Assembly: GCA_040881665.1 (NCBI GenBank)
Contig: JBBECT010000004.1
Coordinates: forward strand, 878,303 to 942,302
Length of the DNA: 64,000 bases
Direction: 5' to 3'
DNA from: Actinomycetota bacterium
GTDB taxonomy: Bacteria > Actinomycetota > UBA4738 > HRBIN12
The notes under the pieces are model-generated. The model saw nothing but the letters and a program-made list of their open reading frames with translations, made no database searches and had not been told where the DNA came from. Made by a program: the position numbers and the translations under genes. Below are positions 19,358 to 26,808 of this stretch, piece after piece. Every line of letters starts with the position of its first letter. Position 1 is the first letter of the stretch.

Positions 19358-20165
19358 CTAGTCGGGCGGCGGGTCGCGACCTGAGGCGACCTCGTCGGCG
19401 TGTCCGAGCAACTGCGGGAGGGTCCCCGTACGCCGCCTCGCCCGGACCGGCTTGGCCGAGGCGGAGGCCTTGGCGCGGGCGACGAAGGACCGGATGCGGT
19501 CGAGGTTGTAGCCGACGGCGGAGAAGGTGAGCATCACCGCGGTCTTGACGAGGCCCATCACCCTGATGTTCTTCCGCGCGATGTTCACGAACCCCCCCTT
19601 CAGCCCTGCGTTGGCCGCCTCGGCGACCTGGCGCCGGCCCATGGACTTCCGCCAGGCGGTCGTGCCGGGCGGCAGGGTCTGCCACCACACCAGATCCTCC
19701 GCGGACGCAGTGATCGTCTTGGGGCAGCAGGCACTGCCCTCGGGCAGGTCGACCATCGGGACCGTGGGCGCGCGCCGCATCGTGTGCGGGATCGCGCGCG
19801 AGCGGAGGTACCCCGAGCTGAACGGGCACCGCCAGCGCGTCGTGCCGTCGGTGTCGGGTTTGACGTGGCGCTGGTAGCGGAACCGGGCGCGCCGGTTGAA
19901 CGCCTCCTCGTAGAGCGTGGTCTCCTTCGGCCCCGACCCCATCGGCGGCATCGGCAGCTCGCCGCGCAGCTCCTCTGGCACGTGGTCGCTGAACAGCTGC
20001 CCCTCGATCATCAGGACGCCGTCGGCGAACGGCTTGCTCGCCCGCTGGTGGCGATGCGGGCGGAATGTGTGTTCGATCCCCGCGCTGCGCAGTGGGTAGA
20101 CGGTGGTCTCCGGCCTCAGCTGTGAATAGCCCCTGTCCCAGATCACCTCGTCGATCTCCTGGCCC
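19358..20165 (-). pseudogene. DDE transposase, N-terminally truncated (remnant 1)
   Basis: About 265 C-terminal residues of a transposase remain. WDRGYSQLRPE carries a probable catalytic Asp, and GRRQVAEAANAGLKGGF carries a probable catalytic Glu. The first catalytic Asp region is missing. The C-terminus (GYNLDRIRSF, then RRTGTLPQLLGHADEV) matches remnant 2 at 26449-26808 and the relic at 63043-63140. An open frame continues to 20341, but residues before about 20165 do not resemble transposase. I do not name the IS family with confidence. Confidence 0.75.
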
Positions 20166-20183
20166 TCCCCTTCCGAGATTTCG

Positions 20184-20221
20184 ACTTCGCGACCTCTACG
20201 CGAACCCGGAGGTCGCGAAGT
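20184..20221. repeat. 13-base perfect inverted repeat
   Basis: ACTTCGCGACCTC (20184-20196) and GAGGTCGCGAAGT (20209-20221) are exact complements separated by 12 bases. The site lies at the broken edge of mobile element 1. It could be a terminator of a lost gene or a recombination site. On the plus strand it reads as a plausible protein end (LRDLYANPEVAKLLAKHDSD, then a stop near 20257), so it may be part of a truncated gene. Confidence 0.5.
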
Positions 20222-20329
20222 TGCTTGCGAAGCACGATTCTGATTCCCGCAGCTCCTAGAACGCTCGACTCTAGGGAAGAGGCTGTGACGATGCGACGCG
20301 ATCGAGAGCATTCCGGCGACTACGCGAGA

Positions 20330-20418
20330 GGGGGCTCGCAAGCCTCGCGAATCAGTACCTGCAGAACGCGATGCGTGTCGGGAACCGGGTCGTCAACCCG
20401 TTCGGACCGCAGTTCTAG
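20330..20418 (+). pseudogene. Short C-terminal gene remnant, unidentified
   Basis: One plus-strand frame ends with ASLANQYLQNAMRVGNRVVN then PFGPQF and a TAG at 20416-20418. It has protein-like composition but no start and no recognised family. It lies in the 230 bases between mobile element 1 and the next gene, together with the inverted repeat at 20184. Confidence that it was ever a gene is low. Confidence 0.3.
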
Positions 20419-20731
20419 CGTCGGGCCGGGCAGGAACCGCAGGACCCGCTCCCGACAGAGAGACCCCCAGGAGCACCAGCGCGATCAGAACCCCACCGCT
20501 CGCCGCGAAGAGCCGGATCCCGCTCTGCCGATCCGTGACGGGGCTCGGCGGGGAAGTCCAGAGCAGGCAATCTCCCTCGCCGGCGGCTGCCTTGGCCGCG
20601 CACGAGGCCGTCAGATTCTCGTACTGGGTCTGCTCGACGGGATCGATGTAGGAGCGCTCGGGCAGGAGCGCGGCCGTCCCGAATCCCAGGGCGAGCACAC
20701 CTACCGCAGCTACCCGGAGGAGCGTTTGCAT
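20393..20731 (-). CDS. Small membrane protein, unknown function
   Basis: This 112-residue product has an N-terminal hydrophobic segment (LLRVAAVGVLALGFGTAALL) and a second one near residues 76-94. Between them is a polar, probably extracytoplasmic loop with two Cys (ASCAAK, GDCLLW) that could form a disulfide. The topology is two transmembrane helices with a short Pro/Arg-rich tail. No family is recognised. It is divergent from the gene at 20768 with 36 bases between starts. Confidence 0.5.
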   Translation of the reverse strand: MQTLLRVAAVGVLALGFGTAALLPERSYIDPVEQTQYENLTASCAAKAAAGEGDCLLWTSPPSPVTDRQSGIRLFAASGGVLIALVLLGVSLSGAGPAVPARPDARTAVRTG

Positions 20732-20767
20732 CCTCCGATTCTGACACAGGAAGGAAACCGCCGCTAG

Positions 20768-21135
20768 ATGGCTACGAATCCTTGGGGCTCAAGCTCCGAC
20801 TCTCCGTGGGGCTCTTCCAGCACGGCCAACCTGCCTCTGATCGACGAGGAGGGGGGCCAATCGGGTCTGTTCGGGTTCCTCCAGAACCTCTTCGGCGACT
20901 TCGGCGAGATGGGCGAGGGGATCGCCTCCCTGGGCGGCTCGGCCATCCACGATGCCGGACGGGGCCTGGCCCAGCTCCTGCCCGGTGAGCAGAACTGGGG
21001 CGTGGTCAACGACACCGACCAGCGTGGCTACCTGCTCGACGACATCGCCGCGGCGCTGCCCGGAGCCGTCGCAGGCGACTACTCGGCCCGGTACGGGGGC
21101 GAGGGCCTGGACGAGGTGGGCCAGCAGCTCTACGC
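20768..21135 (+). pseudogene. Unknown protein with NPWGSSS repeats, 3'-truncated
   Basis: The ATG follows AGGAAACCGCCGCTAG. The protein starts with a low-complexity NPWGSSSDSPWGSSS segment, then an amphipathic glycine-rich region (GLFGFLQNLFGDFGEMGEG) and an acidic tail. From about 21135 the frame (which stays open to 21583) runs antisense through the phosphatase-like gene on the other strand, so the true 3' end is lost. The convergent gene is cut at the same point, which makes this a deletion or recombination junction. The function is unknown. Confidence 0.5.
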
Positions 21136-21829
21136 GCTTGTCCTCATCGCGGAAGTTGGCGATCGTCTCGGCCACGTCCCGGAGCACGAAAGCAAGGTTG
21201 GGGTTCACCGCCGGCTCGTCGTCGTCGACCAGCCACACTTCGAGGTGGTCGAAGTCGTGGGGTACGTCGTGCGTCCCCATCCGGCACAGCGAGACGACCG
21301 CGTCAAACTCGACGTCGGCCAGTGCCGCCACGTCCCCGACGAGAACGCCTGGGTCTTGGGGGAGCGAGGTAACGAAGCCCGACGGCCGATACCGCTTCAT
21401 GTAGTAGGGGACCAGGTACTCGGCGGCGGGCCATCCCGTCGCGTCGGCGCCGTCGTGTCCGAGATCGGCGACGACGGCACGCATCACGAGGTCTCGGTCC
21501 GTGAGCGGTCTGCTCCTCGTGAGGAGCAGACGGTCCCGGAGCCGCAACGTCGAGACTCCCTTGGTCGCCCCGAGCACCGCTAACTCGCTCGCCTCACCGA
21601 CATCGAGCCGACCGCCTACCGCACCAGGGAGGTCGGCTGGGTGCGTGGCCAGGACATCGGAGACCTCATCGGCGATCCGGACCGATGCGTCCTTGTCGAG
21701 ATGCGAGCGCATCGTGCCGATGCCCGCACCGACCATCGCGCCGATCGATTCGTGGAGGCCCATCGAACACAACGTATCCGTTGCCTCCGACGCCATGAGC
21801 AGGAGGTCTGACGCCTGACGGAGTGTCAT
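21130..21829 (-). pseudogene. Dual-specificity-phosphatase-like protein, cut before its catalytic loop
   Basis: From the ATG at 21829, residues 1-120 are a helical region of unknown family. Residues about 175-233 (FDAVVSLCRMGTHDVP, then FDHLEVWLVDDDEPAVNPNL) resemble small dual-specificity phosphatases. Where the HCxxGxxR active-site loop should come, after DEDKRV, the sequence changes to the antisense of the gene at 20768. The active site is therefore missing. Its start is only 46 bases from the divergent MBL-fold gene at 21876, so the two may have shared a promoter region. The family call is moderate and rests on one block. Confidence 0.5.
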
Positions 21830-21875
21830 TGCTGGCGCGTAGGATGCGTTCAGGCTCAACCAGATCGGAACTGGC

Positions 21876-23129
21876 ATGAAGGTCCGGATCCACCGCGGCG
21901 CGCACGAGATCGGGGGCAGCTGCGTCGAGGTGGAAAGTGCTGACGGTGACCGACTCGTGCTCGACGTTGGGGCGCCGCTCGTCACTGTCGAGGGTGAAGA
22001 GCCCACGGTGCCGGCGGTCGATGGTCTCATCGAGGAGGACCCGGCCCTCAAGGGTGTCGTGATCACCCACGCGCACCAGGACCACTGGGGGCTCGTGGAC
22101 AAGACGCTTCCGAGCGTCCCGCTGTACATGGGCGAGGCGACACACCGGATCTTGAAGGATGCCGCGTTCTGGGTCAGTGGCCTCACGCGCACCCCCGCAG
22201 GGTCCCTCTCCCATCGCGAGCCGTTCGAGCTCGGCGGCTTCCGCATCACGCCGTTCCTGAACGACCACAGCGCGTTCGACGCTTACTCGCTCCTCGTGAA
22301 GGCCGACGGACGACGGCTCTTCTACACCGGCGACATCCGCGGACACGGTCGAAAGGCGGGCATCTTCGAGCAGCTCCTGCGCAAACCGCCGAAGGATATC
22401 GACGTCTTGCTGACCGAGGGGACCAACATCCGCCCCGCAGACAATGGTGAGGCAACCGAGCCGACCTCGACCGAGACCGACGTCGAGCACGCGTGTGTCG
22501 AGCTGTTCAAGGACACGCCGGGCATGGTCCTCGCGATGTACTCGGCTCAGAACATCGACCGGCTCGTGACGCTGTACCGAGCCGCGAAGCACACCGGCCG
22601 GACCCTCGTCATGACCCTGTACGGCGCCTCGATCGCGGAGGCGACCGGGAACGAGAACATCCCGAAGGCGGGTTGGGAGTTCGTCCGCGTGTTCGTGCCG
22701 GGCTGGCAACAGGCGAAGGTCAAGGAGGCCGGCCAGTTCGACCGGGTGGACCAGATCAAGTCCTGTCGCGTGTTCGAGGAGGAGCTCGCAGAAGACCCGT
22801 CCCGCTGGGTGGTGTCGTTCGGTATGCCGATGGCCACGAGGCTCGACAAGGTCGGATGCTTCACCGGAGCACATCTCATCTGGTCGATGTGGCCCGGGTA
22901 TCTGAAGGACGACAAGCAGAAGCCGCTGCTTGCCTTCCTCGAGGAGCGGGGGATCCCGCTGACGATCGAGCACACGTCGGGACACGCCTCGATCCATGAC
23001 CTGCAGCGGCTCGCCGAGGCGCTGGCGCCGGAACGTGTCGTGCCGATCCACTCCTTCGGCGCCGACCGCTTCGACGATCTGTTCGAACACGTCGAGCATC
23101 ACCCCGACGGTGAGTGGTGGAAGGTCTGA
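21876..23129 (+). CDS. MBL-fold metallohydrolase, RNase J-like
   Basis: The product has 417 residues. It opens like RNase J (RIHRGAHEIGGSCVEVE) and carries the zinc motif THAHQDHWG (residues 64-72), a further His in LNDHSAFDAY (about 131) and Asp in FYTGDIRGHGR (about 157). The C-terminal EHTSGHASIHDLQRL and VVPIHSFG blocks are those of beta-CASP/RNase J-type nucleases. It is shorter than housekeeping RNase J (about 550 residues) because the C-terminal domain is absent. It is the first gene of a plus-strand run to 26072, with 11 bases to the next gene. An RNA substrate is likely by family but not shown. Confidence 0.8.
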   Translation: MKVRIHRGAHEIGGSCVEVESADGDRLVLDVGAPLVTVEGEEPTVPAVDGLIEEDPALKGVVITHAHQDHWGLVDKTLPSVPLYMGEATHRILKDAAFWVSGLTRTPAGSLSHREPFELGGFRITPFLNDHSAFDAYSLLVKADGRRLFYTGDIRGHGRKAGIFEQLLRKPPKDIDVLLTEGTNIRPADNGEATEPTSTETDVEHACVELFKDTPGMVLAMYSAQNIDRLVTLYRAAKHTGRTLVMTLYGASIAEATGNENIPKAGWEFVRVFVPGWQQAKVKEAGQFDRVDQIKSCRVFEEELAEDPSRWVVSFGMPMATRLDKVGCFTGAHLIWSMWPGYLKDDKQKPLLAFLEERGIPLTIEHTSGHASIHDLQRLAEALAPERVVPIHSFGADRFDDLFEHVEHHPDGEWWKV

Positions 23130-23140
23130 AAGGAGTCCCG

Positions 23141-24031
23141 ATGCCGGAGAAGCTGTTCAACCGAGCGCTGAGCACGGCTGGTCTCGAGAAGTTCGAGAAG
23201 GAGCCCTCTTATACAGCGCTCCTTCAGTACTGTCGAGCCGACCCTTCCCTGTCGATCTTCCTACGCGGCAAGACCGTGGACGTCTACTGGGAAGGCTTCG
23301 TCGTGTTCCACGTCGTGGTCTCGACCGGCCGGCTCCAGATCGGGTCGGCCAGCGACGCGCCCGTGCCAGGGTGGCCGACCTCACTGTCCGAGATGGATCC
23401 GGCCAGGCTGCCCGAGTACATCGCCGGCGTGAAGGACCGTCGCGCCGTCAAGGCAGCGACGAAGATCCCTGAACTCCGGTTCGAGGCTGGAGTGATCCGT
23501 GACAACCAAGGGGTGGGTGGCCCCGTGGCGGTCCTCGACCGTCAGGTCGCCGGTCCCGGAGGCCAGGACCAGCTGGACCTGATGCTGCTCGACGTGGGGT
23601 CGTCCAGGCTGGGGCTCGCGGAGCTCAAGGTTGTCGGCAACAAGGAGATCGGGGGCGCGGTACTCGGTCAGCTCGAGCGCTACCTCGAGGCGTTCGGAGA
23701 CCTAGGCCCGGCCTATGGGGACGTTTACTCCCAGATGAGGCACCTCGGATTGGTCGCGAACCGGAACGCGACGGTGCTGCCCAACAAGGAGCCGATCCCG
23801 ATCCTGATGCTTGCTGGCGTCCCGGTGAGGAAGTTCGGAGCGGAGTCCGACGATCCGCTGTTGCACGCCCTCAAGATCGCGAACGACAAGAAGGTGACGA
23901 TGCACAAGGGGTGGGACGCGCGGATGATCGTGTTTCCGCGTCACATCGATCAGTCGTTCTCGATCCCGACGTCCCTCGAGGACCTCCCGACGATCTCGAC
24001 ATGGTGTCGCCGGAACCTCTCCGACAGCTAG
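23141..24031 (+). CDS. Unknown protein with a possible PD-(D/E)XK nuclease core
   Basis: The product has 296 residues, with an ATG behind AAAGGAG. Residues 146-163 read as a strand with Asp (LDLMLLDV), a turn, then LGLAELKVV. The Asp plus Glu161-x-Lys163 pattern fits the D...ExK active site of restriction-like nucleases. This is followed by a helix (GAVLGQLERYLEAFG) as expected for that fold. No other family is recognised. The MBL-fold gene is 11 bases upstream and the CxxC protein 11 bases downstream, so all are probably co-transcribed. The nuclease call is inference from a short motif. Confidence 0.5.
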   Translation: MPEKLFNRALSTAGLEKFEKEPSYTALLQYCRADPSLSIFLRGKTVDVYWEGFVVFHVVVSTGRLQIGSASDAPVPGWPTSLSEMDPARLPEYIAGVKDRRAVKAATKIPELRFEAGVIRDNQGVGGPVAVLDRQVAGPGGQDQLDLMLLDVGSSRLGLAELKVVGNKEIGGAVLGQLERYLEAFGDLGPAYGDVYSQMRHLGLVANRNATVLPNKEPIPILMLAGVPVRKFGAESDDPLLHALKIANDKKVTMHKGWDARMIVFPRHIDQSFSIPTSLEDLPTISTWCRRNLSDS

Positions 24032-24042
24032 GAGTCTCAGCG

Positions 24043-24435
24043 ATGCGCGATCACAGATGGATGGGACTGGGGACCGCGGAGTTCACCGACGCGCAGGCGT
24101 TGGAATGGGCGACGCTCGACGGCGCCACCGACGCGCCGCTCGAGCTGAACATCGCCCAGGTCGTGTGTCTGATCTGCGACGCGCCCTACGTCGACACGGT
24201 CGATGGCTGCCCCGGACCGCTGGATCGGCCGGCCCGCCACCGCTGGGTCTCGATGATGACCGTCGCCATGACACCGGAGGAGGCAGCGGGGTGGGCAGAC
24301 CCTGCACCGATGGAGGGTCTGGACGTCCGTCCTCGCTCGACCAACCTTCTGTGCGCCCTCTGCGGACAGCCATATGAGCAGGCGGAGGACGCGTGTCCCG
24401 AACGTGCCTTCTGGATCTCGACCGGTTCTGAGTGA
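24043..24435 (+). CDS. Small cysteine-rich protein, probable zinc knuckles
   Basis: The product has 130 residues. It has two similar Cys clusters, CLICDAPYVDTVDGC (about residues 42-56) and CALCGQPYEQAEDAC (about 104-118). Each has CxxC followed by PY and a third Cys, so they look like an internal repeat that may bind zinc. The ATG has AGGAG 9 bases upstream. The stop overlaps the next start (GTGA). The family is unknown. It could be an adaptor for the neighbouring nuclease-like proteins (inference). Confidence 0.55.
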   Translation: MRDHRWMGLGTAEFTDAQALEWATLDGATDAPLELNIAQVVCLICDAPYVDTVDGCPGPLDRPARHRWVSMMTVAMTPEEAAGWADPAPMEGLDVRPRSTNLLCALCGQPYEQAEDACPERAFWISTGSE

Positions 24436-25214
24436 GCCAGGCCCCGGACGACAGGAGGCACCAGATGAAGGGCAAGTTCGAGGGGGAGGATGGGGGTGTC
24501 CTCGGGACGCTCGCGAACAGGAACCTCCGGAACGCTGCATCCTGGAGGATCACTTCGGAGATCTGCCGGCGTTATCCGCAGGACACCTTCATCCTCGATG
24601 CGGTGCCTATCGTCGGCGTCGATTACGACTGCCTTCGTGTTGCAAGGCTGGATGGAGCTGGATGGATCGAGTTCAACCGCAACTCGACGGGCAGCGCCCA
24701 TCGGCTCGTGGCTGACCTTGAAGAGGATGTGTGGCCAGCCTTCTTGATGGAGTGGATCTCCGTTGCCGATCGCCGGAATTTCGTACGGAGGGTGTCGGAG
24801 TGGTTCGGGCTTCCGCGTGTCGCGCAACTGCCACCGACGACCCGGCGGACCCTCGCATACCGGGCGCTGGCTGGGTTCCTTCAGGCTCACGCCATGGATC
24901 GACATAGGTGGAGCGTCGATGGCGCAGCGTTGGTCGACGACATGGATCAGCCTCATCGTCGCCACGAGCTCATCAAACGGTTCAAGGATGTCCGGATCGA
25001 ACGACCGAAGGGTGGCGGACCGATGAACACGGTGACGGAGCCAGCCTTCTCCGTGTGGTTCATCTGCAGAAACGAGTCACCTCTCGTGTACGTGACCGCA
25101 GAAGCGCAAGCGACGAACCGGAAAGGAGTCGAGGTAGACCTGTTCGACACGTACTCCCGGACGAAGCGGATTGATGATGTCATCGCCCAGCTCGCGTCCC
25201 TGATGCCGCGATGA
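24432..25214 (+). CDS. Unknown protein of the nuclease-like operon
   Basis: This 260-residue soluble protein is rich in charged and aromatic residues (FILDAVPIVGVDYDCLRVAR, EEDVWPAFLMEWISVADRRN). There is no membrane segment or recognised motif. The GTG start overlaps the CxxC gene stop, and its own stop overlaps the start of a 42-residue ORF (ATGA). This makes it part of a tightly coupled set. An internal ATG at 24465 is an alternative start. Confidence 0.5.
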   Translation: MSQAPDDRRHQMKGKFEGEDGGVLGTLANRNLRNAASWRITSEICRRYPQDTFILDAVPIVGVDYDCLRVARLDGAGWIEFNRNSTGSAHRLVADLEEDVWPAFLMEWISVADRRNFVRRVSEWFGLPRVAQLPPTTRRTLAYRALAGFLQAHAMDRHRWSVDGAALVDDMDQPHRRHELIKRFKDVRIERPKGGGPMNTVTEPAFSVWFICRNESPLVYVTAEAQATNRKGVEVDLFDTYSRTKRIDDVIAQLASLMPR

Positions 25215-25339
25215 ACGCTCAGGCGATGCAGGCGATCGAGGGCCGGCGCGACAGGCTGAATGCCGCGATGCTGGGTACGCGCCGCTTGGAAACGTCTGGA
25301 GCCAGCGACGGTCTCTGGAACGAGCTTCACCCAGAGTAG
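25211..25339 (+). CDS. 42-residue ORF coupled to the upstream gene
   Basis: The ATG at 25211 overlaps the stop of the 260-residue gene in an ATGA junction and the frame runs to TAG at 25337-25339. The peptide is polar and probably helical (MNAQAMQAIEGRRDRLNAAM), followed by a less structured tail. No homology is recognised. The overlap geometry is the main support. It could also be the start of a truncated gene. Confidence 0.35.
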   Translation: MNAQAMQAIEGRRDRLNAAMLGTRRLETSGASDGLWNELHPE

Positions 25340-25400
25340 CCGAGCGCGACCTGCGCCCATCTCGCACTCGACTGAGGTGAGCGAGAGTACGATTCCCGGG

Positions 25401-26072
25401 ATGGAACGGGCTGGGCTGTGGTACAGCGAGCTGCGCAACCTTGCCCTCACCCACCGGTCCTACGCCTTCGAGCAGGGACTCGATCGCGTCACGGGCACGA
25501 ACGAGCGCCTCGAGTTCCTCGGGGATGCCGTGCTCGGGGTCACGGTGGCACAGATGTCATACGCCGCCTACCCGGACAGGCCGGAGGGCTGGCTCGCGAA
25601 GCTTCGCGCGGCGATCGTGAACGAGTCGGCGCTCGCCGACGTCGCGCGGGAACTCGGTCTCGGGGACGAGGTCAAGCTCGGCAAGGGCGAATTGGCCTCG
25701 AATGGCCAGGACAAGGACAGCATCCTCGCTGACACGCTCGAAGCCGTCATCGGGGCGATGCACCTCGGCCTCGGACCCGACGCAGCTCGCGCCTGGGTCG
25801 AGGAGTTGTTCCGCCCCCGGATGGAAGCTTGGGCGGGGGGCGAGGACCCGGAGAACCGGGACTACAAGACGGAGCTCCAGGAGATCGCCGACATGCCGCC
25901 CGTGTACCAATACGAGGAGAGCGGACCCGACCACGAGAGACAGTTCACCGCCACCGTGGACATCGACGGCAAGTCACTCGGCAAGGGCTCCGGACGATCC
26001 AAGAAGGAGGCCGAGCAGCGCGCCGCGCGTGAGGCGATCTCACTGCTCCGCGCTGGGAGTCGCGAGGGCTGA
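25401..26072 (+). CDS. Ribonuclease III family protein
   Basis: The product has 223 residues. The RNase III signature NERLEFLGDAVLG lies at residues 34-46, and the second acidic pair is in DTLEAVIGA (Asp111, Glu114), so the catalytic site looks complete. A C-terminal dsRNA-binding domain starts near residue 150 (YKTELQEIAD, later GSGRSKKEAEQRAAREA). The length is normal for bacterial RNase III. The setting is not the usual one with smc or rpmF, and it follows the nuclease-like operon inside an island, so it may be an accessory copy. The ATG at 25401 was chosen because the domain begins there. Confidence 0.88.
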   Translation: MERAGLWYSELRNLALTHRSYAFEQGLDRVTGTNERLEFLGDAVLGVTVAQMSYAAYPDRPEGWLAKLRAAIVNESALADVARELGLGDEVKLGKGELASNGQDKDSILADTLEAVIGAMHLGLGPDAARAWVEELFRPRMEAWAGGEDPENRDYKTELQEIADMPPVYQYEESGPDHERQFTATVDIDGKSLGKGSGRSKKEAEQRAAREAISLLRAGSREG

Positions 26073-26151
26073 GATCGCAGTCACCCGCCTCCAAGGGGAG
26101 GGGACAGCCGAGAGAGTCTGAACGCGCACGGTTACGGGAACGCCACCATCC

Positions 26152-26275
26152 TGCTGTGGGAGGTACCTCTCTTAACCTGTGGGAGGTCCTCCAGAAGTGC
26201 CGCAAACCGTGTGGCCAGGGAGTTATGAGAACCCCACCGTTGGGGTGTTCTCAAAACTGGGGCCCCTGACATCTC
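26152..26275. repeat. Mobile-element terminal repeat region (copy A)
   Basis: The stretch starting CTGTGGGAGGTACCTCTCTT and running to about 26240 is closely matched at 53218-53305 (copy B), with a weaker match at 59990-60066 (copy C). It contains the palindromes GAGGTACCTC and GGAGGTCCTCC. It ends in two element ends placed back to back: TGAGAACCCCA, then a short spacer, then TTGGGGTGTTCTC. This resembles abutted inverted ends of an insertion sequence or a small non-autonomous element. Confidence 0.6.
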
Positions 26276-26378
26276 AGAACTCCACTGAAGAGGCGCCCGG
26301 CGGTCGGTTCGCGCGATCGGGGGCTGGATTCGGTCGTTCGGCAGTCGACGCGACGGGCGATCGGCGCTCGAGAAGCAC

Positions 26379-26414
26379 GAAGGGCGTCACCGGAACATGC
26401 CGGCGACGCCCTTC
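26379..26414 (-). terminator. Hairpin downstream of transposase remnant 2
   Basis: GAAGGGCGTCACCGG pairs with CCGGCGACGCCCTTC (one mismatch) around a 6-base loop. It has the same arm core as the hairpin after remnant 1 and lies just past the transposase stop at 26449 on the minus strand. Confidence 0.5.
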
Positions 26415-26448
26415 TTCAGAGGTGAGGTGTTCTTCGAACTCGGGCTGG

Positions 26449-26808
26449 TCAGCCCGGAGGCGGTGAGCGGCCGGACTCCGGACGATCAGAGCCGATCACG
26501 TCGGTCCACGTCCCGGTGCGACGCTTCTTCCTCGTCCTCTTCGGCGGCGCCGCGGTGCGCTCCGCCTCCTTCTTCGAGAGGAACGAGCGGATGGCCTCGA
26601 GGTTGTAGCCGGCCAGGGTGAAGGCCAGCAGCAGCGTCATCTTCGCGAGGCCGAAGACGCGCAAGAATTTGTGCTGGATGTTGACGAAGCCTCCCTTCAG
26701 CATCGCGTTCACGCCCTCGACCACCTGACGCCTGCCGTAGGAGATGCGCCATGCCGTGGTCCCCGGGAGGAACCTCTGCCAGTGAGGAAGCTCGGCGGCC
26801 GATGCCGG
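26449..26808 (-). pseudogene. Transposase C-terminal fragment (remnant 2)
   Basis: The C-terminal 120 residues align with remnant 1: LPGTTAWRISYGRRQVVEGV, then NAMLKGGFVNIQHKFLRVFG, then GYNLEAIRSFLSKKEAE. The Glu in QVVEGVNAM is the probable last catalytic residue. The N-terminal two thirds are missing. In frame it is joined directly to a broken glycosyltransferase at about 26808, so one open frame (26449-27237) reads through both. Confidence 0.75.

Larger units (their letters stand above)
19147..20165 (-). mobile_element. Truncated insertion sequence beside tRNA-Tyr
   Basis: The left end GGGGTGTTCTCGAAACT (from 19149) matches the end-like GGGGTGTTCTCAAAACT at 26244. The element then holds a perfect hairpin (19288-19320) and the 3' part of a transposase on the minus strand. 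The 5' part of the transposase and the opposite end are missing, so the copy is dead. An unrelated 13-base perfect inverted repeat (20184-20221) lies just outside the break. Confidence 0.6.

Noticed and set aside
20165-20341. The N-terminal 60 codons of the transposase frame at 19358-20341
   Set aside because: They do not resemble transposase and cross an inverted repeat; the element is truncated near 20165.
21135-21583. The second half of the open frame that starts at 20768
   Set aside because: It is antisense to the phosphatase-like gene and is not part of the native protein.
21876-23129. Housekeeping RNase J
   Set aside because: It lacks the C-terminal domain by length and lies in a mobile-element-bounded island, so an accessory role is more likely; a genome-wide copy count would settle this.
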